64,000 nucleotides of DNA from Amphibalanus amphitrite (lineage: Eukaryota > Arthropoda > Thecostraca > Balanomorpha > Balanidae). This document shows positions 59,784-64,000 of the stretch, piece by piece. The stretch lies in the NCBI RefSeq assembly GCF_019059575.1, contig NW_024881564.1:620001-684000 (forward strand), read 5' to 3'. The translations under genes and the position numbers were made by a program. The notes beneath the pieces were generated by a model. The model saw nothing but the letters and a program-made list of their open reading frames with translations, had not been told where the DNA came from and did no database searches. Numbering within the stretch: the stretch's first letter is position 1; every line of letters begins with the position of its first letter.

Positions 59784-60375
59784 CAGGGTGACACAAAAAA
59801 AAACGGTCATCACCAAATTTCGAATGACTTCGGAAGTTTTATTCAGATCATCACCAAACTTCGGCCACTTAAGGTCACACCTATGTAGCATACATCCACC
59901 AAGTTTCAAGTCTTCACTACGAATACTTTTAGTACAGTGTGTGTTTTACTGACGCTCCACAATGTGCTCCAGGTGAGCGCCACGGCGCTGCAGGGCGTAG
60001 GCACACTTGCATCCGGCGGGCAAAGTTGTCGATAACCCGATGGCTGTGCACTTTACAGAGTGCAATGGCCTCTGGAGACAGTGCTCAGGGGGTGTGCTAC
60101 CCCTGAAACGTTATTCTTATCGGGTTATCGGCAACTTTGCCCGCCGGATGCAGGTGTGCCTACGCCCTGCAGCGCCGGGGCGCTCACCTGGAGCACATTG
60201 TGGAGCGTCCGTAAAACACACACTGTACTAAAAGTATTTGTAGTGAAGACTTGAAACTTGGTGGATGTCTGCTACATAGGTGTGACCTAAAGTGGCCGAA
60301 GTTTGGTGATGATCTGAATAAAACTTCCGAAGCTATTCGAAATTTGGTGATGACCGCTTTTTTTGTGTCACCCTG
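59784..60375. mobile_element. Fold-back element with arms of about 260 bp, TA-flanked
   Basis: The left half (from CAGGGTGACACAAAAAAA) and the right half (to TTTTGTGTCACCCTG) are inverted copies of each other, separated by a loop of about 75 bp (about 60,042-60,116). TA flanks both ends (59,782-59,783 and 60,376-60,377). In the right arm the plus strand reads RRGAHLEHIVERP and a stop, resembling the C-terminus of IS630/Tc1/mariner-type transposases, so both arms appear derived from the 3' end of such an element. It lies upstream of the SIAH start, probably in a 5' intron. Confidence 0.85.
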
Positions 60376-60809
60376 TAGACAAACCCACATTGTGGAAAAA
60401 ATACACAATGCTTAACAACTACCCATTATGTTCTCTAAAATGACTAAGAAAATCACCAGAAGTCTGAATACACCTCAATTAATTATTAACAAACTTATCT
60501 GGGCCTTTGTTCCCAGTGCTAGTGCCTGGCGAGGTGGCCATTTTCAGCTATTGTCTGCCACAGCACTCAGCAGCCCACCTATTCCGCACTTACAAGGCTT
60601 CATCATAGGATTTGTACAGCCTTTTAATACCTATTCAATTTGAGTATTAGAATGCCATTCATTTAAATAACAGTGTGTTGTGTGGTATTACAAAATGGCC
60701 TTCACTCCAAATTTGTGAAAGAAAAACATGTCCAAAGTAAAATAATTCTACCTCAAAATTACACCTCGCTGCATGCATAGGTACCAATCCCTCTCATACG
60801 AGATGGCAT
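60376..60809. other. Non-coding, no element recognised
   Basis: AT-rich sequence between the fold-back element and the GACGTC-rich repeat; nothing supported. Confidence 0.55.
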
Positions 60810-61063
60810 CCCAGTAAACATGCCGACGTCGGCCGACGTCGGGGTGACGTCGGCAACTCGGCATCGGCATGCCGACGTCGGCCCGACGTCGGTCCAACCT
60901 CGGCACGACGTCGGCTGGATGTCGGATATGCCCGCATGTTCCGACGTCCAGCCGAGGTCCAGCCGACGTCGGGCCGACGTCGGACCGAGATCAATTGCTG
61001 AGGTCCAGCCGACGTCGGGCCGACATCGGGGCGACGTCGGACCGACATCGGCCGCTGTTTTGA
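60810..61063. repeat. CCGACGTCGG palindrome-rich element, one end intact
   Basis: Begins CCCAGTAAACATGCCGACGT and continues as repeated CCGACGTCGG and degenerate copies around a shared core (GGATATGCCCGCATGTTCCG). The outer CATGTTTACTGGG end found in the 61.8 kb copy is missing at the right, so this copy is truncated. Confidence 0.75.
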
Positions 61064-61264
61064 CCGTTAAGATCATATAAAATACATGTTTCATGTTTCA
61101 TAAAGAGCTTCTGTATTCAAAATATCCTCAGGAAACTCAAATCTTCCTCCACGCCGCAACCCCCTGATCCGGACTGGACGGGAAACTTTATCCCATGGGA
61201 TAAAGTTCCAAATGCATTTGGGCAATTGGGATGGGCAATTCCAAATGCATTTGGAATTGCCCGT

Positions 61265-61655
61265 AAGCCGAGCTCGCCCGTAGCCGGGTGCGGTGAGTGC
61301 TTGGGGGCTGCTCGGCCTATCCTCTGGTCAGGCTCAGCCCCGGCAACTCACCAGGGCCGGGCCCAGTTCATATAGAAAGGCCAGTCGGCAAGTGTCACTT
61401 TGCCAAAGTGCCACTTATCAAAGGGACACTTTTGGAAACGGTGCAGGTGTGTAAGAGTGGCTATATGAATCCATTGTGGGGTCGCCCTTTCCAATAAGTG
61501 TCACGTAACAGCAATGGGACCAGGGACTCTATATGAACTGGACCCAGGGTGCTCGCCAAGAAGACCAATGTCTCCCTCTCCATCCTATGATCCTTCCGGC
61601 TCTGAAATGGTCTTGTCAGACCGAAAGGGCATAACCCAACAAAACAAACCAGGTT
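61265..61655 (+). mobile_element. Dispersed element, copy 3, with nested insertion
   Basis: Shares CTCAGCCCCGG, CACCAGGG, ATCCTTCCGGCTCTGAAATG and a CCCAACAAAACAAACC tail with the copy at 26.74-26.95 kb. It is interrupted by a 187-bp insertion at 61,357-61,543. Confidence 0.6.
61357..61543. mobile_element. 187-bp MITE with 6-bp target duplication
   Basis: CCCAGTTCATATAG near the left end and CTATATGAACTGG near the right end are inverted. CCAGGG is duplicated on both sides (61,351-61,356 and 61,544-61,549). The related repeat at 26.8 kb has CACCAGGGTGC uninterrupted, which serves as an empty site. Confidence 0.72.
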
Positions 61656-61659
61656 CGTT

Positions 61660-61736
61660 AGCTGGCTGCGTGGTGTAGTGGTTAGCGCACTAGCCTCGTG
61701 TTCGAATGACATGGGGCTCGAATCCCATCGCCGGCT
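61660..61736 (+). mobile_element. tRNA-like SINE head
   Basis: A 77-nt sequence with acceptor-stem complement (AGCTGGC/GCCGGCT), a D-arm (GCGT...GCGC), A box TGGTGTAGTGG and B box GGCTCGAATCC. The anticodon stem does not pair and the T loop is 8 nt, so it is a tRNA pseudogene or SINE head rather than a working tRNA. The 3' part recurs at about 61,787-61,832. Confidence 0.6.
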
Positions 61737-61828
61737 GATGCTTTTGGCGTGTTGTCCCAGTTATCATGCCGACGTCGGCGACTGGGGGGCTCGAATCCCG
61801 CCGCCGGTTGATATTTTTGGCGCGTTGT

Positions 61829-62028
61829 CCCAATAAACATGCCGACGTCGGCCCGTCGGTCCAACGACAAACGATCTCGTCAACCTCGGCAAACGATCTC
61901 GGCCCGACGTCGGCTCGACGTCGGCTGGACTTCGGCTGGACGTCGGAACATGCGGGCATATCCGACGTCCAGCCGATGTCGGGCCGAGGTTGAACCGACG
62001 TCGGGCCGACGTCGTCATGTTTACTGGG
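61829..62028. repeat. CCGACGTCGG palindrome-rich element, both ends intact
   Basis: Ends CCCAATAAACATG and CATGTTTACTGGG are inverted repeats. The interior is CCGACGTCGG-type repeats around the core GGAACATGCGGGCATATCC, which is the reverse complement of the core in the copy at 60.8 kb. 200 bp, non-coding. Confidence 0.78.
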
Positions 62029-63513
62029 ATATTATGTGTGCGTAATGAACAGCAACTTTATTAAAAAAAAATTAGACTATATTAATGCTGATCCAGGCTG
62101 CAAAGCATGACAATCTTGATGAGATCCTGTTGGTGCATAGGTAGGCACACAGAGGTGGTGCGTGGTGCAATGTGGATTTCCTGTATCACGGTGTGGATTT
62201 AGCCCGGGCCCCAGACCCAGAGTCAGAGTGAGTAGTGGCTGAACTGGGCACATGCCCTTATTTTGTACCATACTAGCTATTGTGAGGGTGCATCAGAAAA
62301 TAATCAGCCCTATGCTGCATGTTTTTACTTCAAACGTTAAAACATCCCGGTTTGGTGGTAAAAATTGAATGCAAATTGCAATATTCACTGCATGCAGGCT
62401 GCGCAGAATACCTGTGCTGTGTGGGCTCGTGTGGATTTATCACTCCAGCTGGTGTAGTTTGCACAGTCTAGACCCAATGTCACGCTTTGCACTTGCAATC
62501 TCAGCCTGGATGCAGGTGCAGCAATGCTGATTGTGATGCGATGCCCCAATCTACCAGAGGTTTATTTTTTCACTTCAACCTGAGTATTAAAAATCACGGG
62601 TTGACAGGTGCGTTTCAGCAGGGTAGGGATAGAGGTACATATAACAGGATATTCTTGGAAAAATTGCCAAATTCCATCAAAATATCAATCACAGCTGGAA
62701 TTCATTCAAATTCCGAACAATGGCTACTTTTTTAATTCTCATCAAACATTTCTCAATTTACTTACTACAAAATAATCGAGAGATTGTACCTAAAATAAAG
62801 TACAATGCATTCTTCTTCTCAAAATGAATTACAATGAGTGACAGTCTCAAGTCTCAAACCCACCTCCAAAAATTCACTGGGAGCCAAGCAAGGCTATATC
62901 AATATCAATATGAGCCAAGGTAGACTTCACAGTAAATTTTGAAATGCTTTTGATGCCGCCACGCAACCCTTTGCTTTTCTAGAACGTAGATAAATGGCAA
63001 GATATTTTAAAAGAAAATATACCAACGATTTATCCAAAGTTTCTAAATATTCTAAAAATAGTGACTCAGTTTACACACCAAATGCTTGCGCGCATGCACA
63101 CAACAAAACCCAAAATATAGGCATATCTGGCGCAGTAAACTTCCTATCAAAAACTCAGTGCAGCTAATTATTAGTGTCATAATAAAGTTAAAAATTTAAA
63201 GTAAAAGAAAGTTAAAGTTAAAGTTAAAATTAAAAATTTAAAGAAAAGATTAAAGTTTAAGAACTCAAGGAGGTGCCGATACAAAGGCTAAACTTCCGAT
63301 AACCATCACATCGTATCGCATCGTCATCGAAATAAAACTGTAAAGTTAAAGTCATTTCATATAATTGTATAAAGGTGTGTAATTGTATGTACAGAAAAAT
63401 ATAACAAACGACTTAATTTTTTTTTTATAAAATAAGCCCTTAAAAAACTTGCCGAGCCTCATTTACTTAAAAAACGAAAGTGTCTTCTCAGGCTCCGGTG
63501 TTTTCATACTCAC
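62029..63513. other. Non-coding, no gene seen
   Basis: AT-rich DNA with a run of AAAGTTA-type repeats at about 63,185-63,260. Possibly the first intron of the SIAH gene if its non-coding exon lies beyond. Confidence 0.4.
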
Positions 63514-63610
63514 CTGTTAAACTCACCTGTTAGGTTTCCACAACCTCGGCTCGTAAAGGAAGGAGTGGAAACCTATTGCGTGCAGAGACGCGCCAATTCC
63601 TTGGGTGGGC
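63514..63610 (-). other. Candidate non-coding first exon edge of the SIAH gene
   Basis: On the minus strand, CCTAACAG-GTGAGT-TTAACAG-GTGAGT gives two strong donors 13 nt apart (exon ends at 63,527 and 63,514), about 4.1 kb upstream of the SIAH acceptor at 59,452. The link to SIAH is inference only; the exon's 5' limit is unknown. Confidence 0.25.
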
Positions 63611-63782
63611 AGATGGCTGGACCTCAGGCAAGGAATTCGAATGGTGCGTCTGCATTTGGTAAAACACTGAAAAAAGAAAACTGGTGCGTGTTTTAAGTGC
63701 CAGAATCCTAGACAAGATGATCAATTATGTAAGTGAGAAAAGAGGGTACCGAAATGTGATACGTTCTCGGAAGGAAAGGTCA

Positions 63783-63930
63783 GGATAGGTAGCCTAGGTT
63801 AGTCCACCCGGTCCAGCTCGCGAAGGGCGGGCAGCAGCTACCTAGGGGGTAAGGGCGGAATATGATAGGTAGCCCAGGCGCGTATAACCCCGCCCCAACT
63901 TGGGAAGGGTGGGGCGCTTACCTGGGGGGG
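63783..63930. repeat. Two-copy degenerate tandem repeat
   Basis: GATAGGTAGCCTAGG...GCTACCTAGGGGG and GATAGGTAGCCCAGG...GCTTACCTGGGGGG are two units of about 75 bp with inverted-repeat character (AGGTAGC/GCTACCT). The second ends in a G-run. Confidence 0.55.
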
Positions 63931-64000
63931 GGGGGGATGAAGGATGAGATGTGAATCGTTTGCCTTCTCTTATCCTGTGTGTTCGAACAATCTACTTCCC

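Noticed and set aside
61660-61736. Functional tRNA gene
   Set aside because: A and B boxes and the acceptor stem are present, but the anticodon stem does not pair and the T loop is 8 nt; a SINE head is more likely.

Overview
This window is animal nuclear DNA: intron-containing genes with canonical GT/AG splice sites, long microsatellites, satellite DNA and many small DNA transposons. There is no prokaryotic or viral gene organisation. The three genes are conserved across animals, so the exact taxon cannot be read from them. I suspect a protostome invertebrate, possibly a crustacean, from the dense MITE content and the TAGGTACCTACC-type simple repeats; that guess is weak.

Layout. (1) 1-19,066 is a satellite block. 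A mosaic array of thirteen units in three classes (A about 0.77 kb, B about 1.30 kb, C about 1.01 kb, C being an A/B chimera) lies between copies of a fourth unit (D, about 1.3 kb) that carries (CCCCTAC/CCACTAC)n tracts. The many apparent reading frames here are repeat artefacts. (2) 19.1-23.9 kb holds a tRNA-derived SINE, a decayed non-LTR retrotransposon end and a palindromic MITE. (3) 23,943-35,538 (+) is a complete 8-exon GDP-fucose transporter gene (SLC35C1 type, 349 aa). Its introns hold dispersed repeats, a 1.2 kb element with G-run/C-run hairpin ends, and a (CT)n tract before the last exon. (4) 38,201-48,816 (-) is a complete 4-exon secreted Frizzled-related protein gene (374 aa: signal peptide, Frizzled CRD, NTR domain, very basic tail). 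It converges on the transporter gene, with opposed poly(A) signals about 30 bp apart near 37.25 kb. (5) 49,162-52,456 is a 3.3 kb hAT-like element with a perfect 8-bp target duplication and two other inverted-repeat elements nested inside. (6) 56,086-59,446 (-) is a complete SIAH/seven-in-absentia E3 ligase gene (293 aa in 4 coding exons), with an acceptor 6 nt before the ATG implying an upstream non-coding exon. (7) 59.8-62.0 kb is a cluster of fold-back, palindromic and SINE-like repeats.

The genes do not form an operon or a common pathway. Two act in cell signalling (an extracellular Wnt modulator and a ubiquitin ligase) and one supplies GDP-fucose to the secretory lumen. The strongest unexplained signal is at sFRP exon 3: its splice donor runs directly into about 275 bp of (GTGA)n, which repeats a consensus 5' splice site every 4 nt. 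Also notable are the mosaic satellite array and the number of transposons whose ends and target duplications can be read directly.
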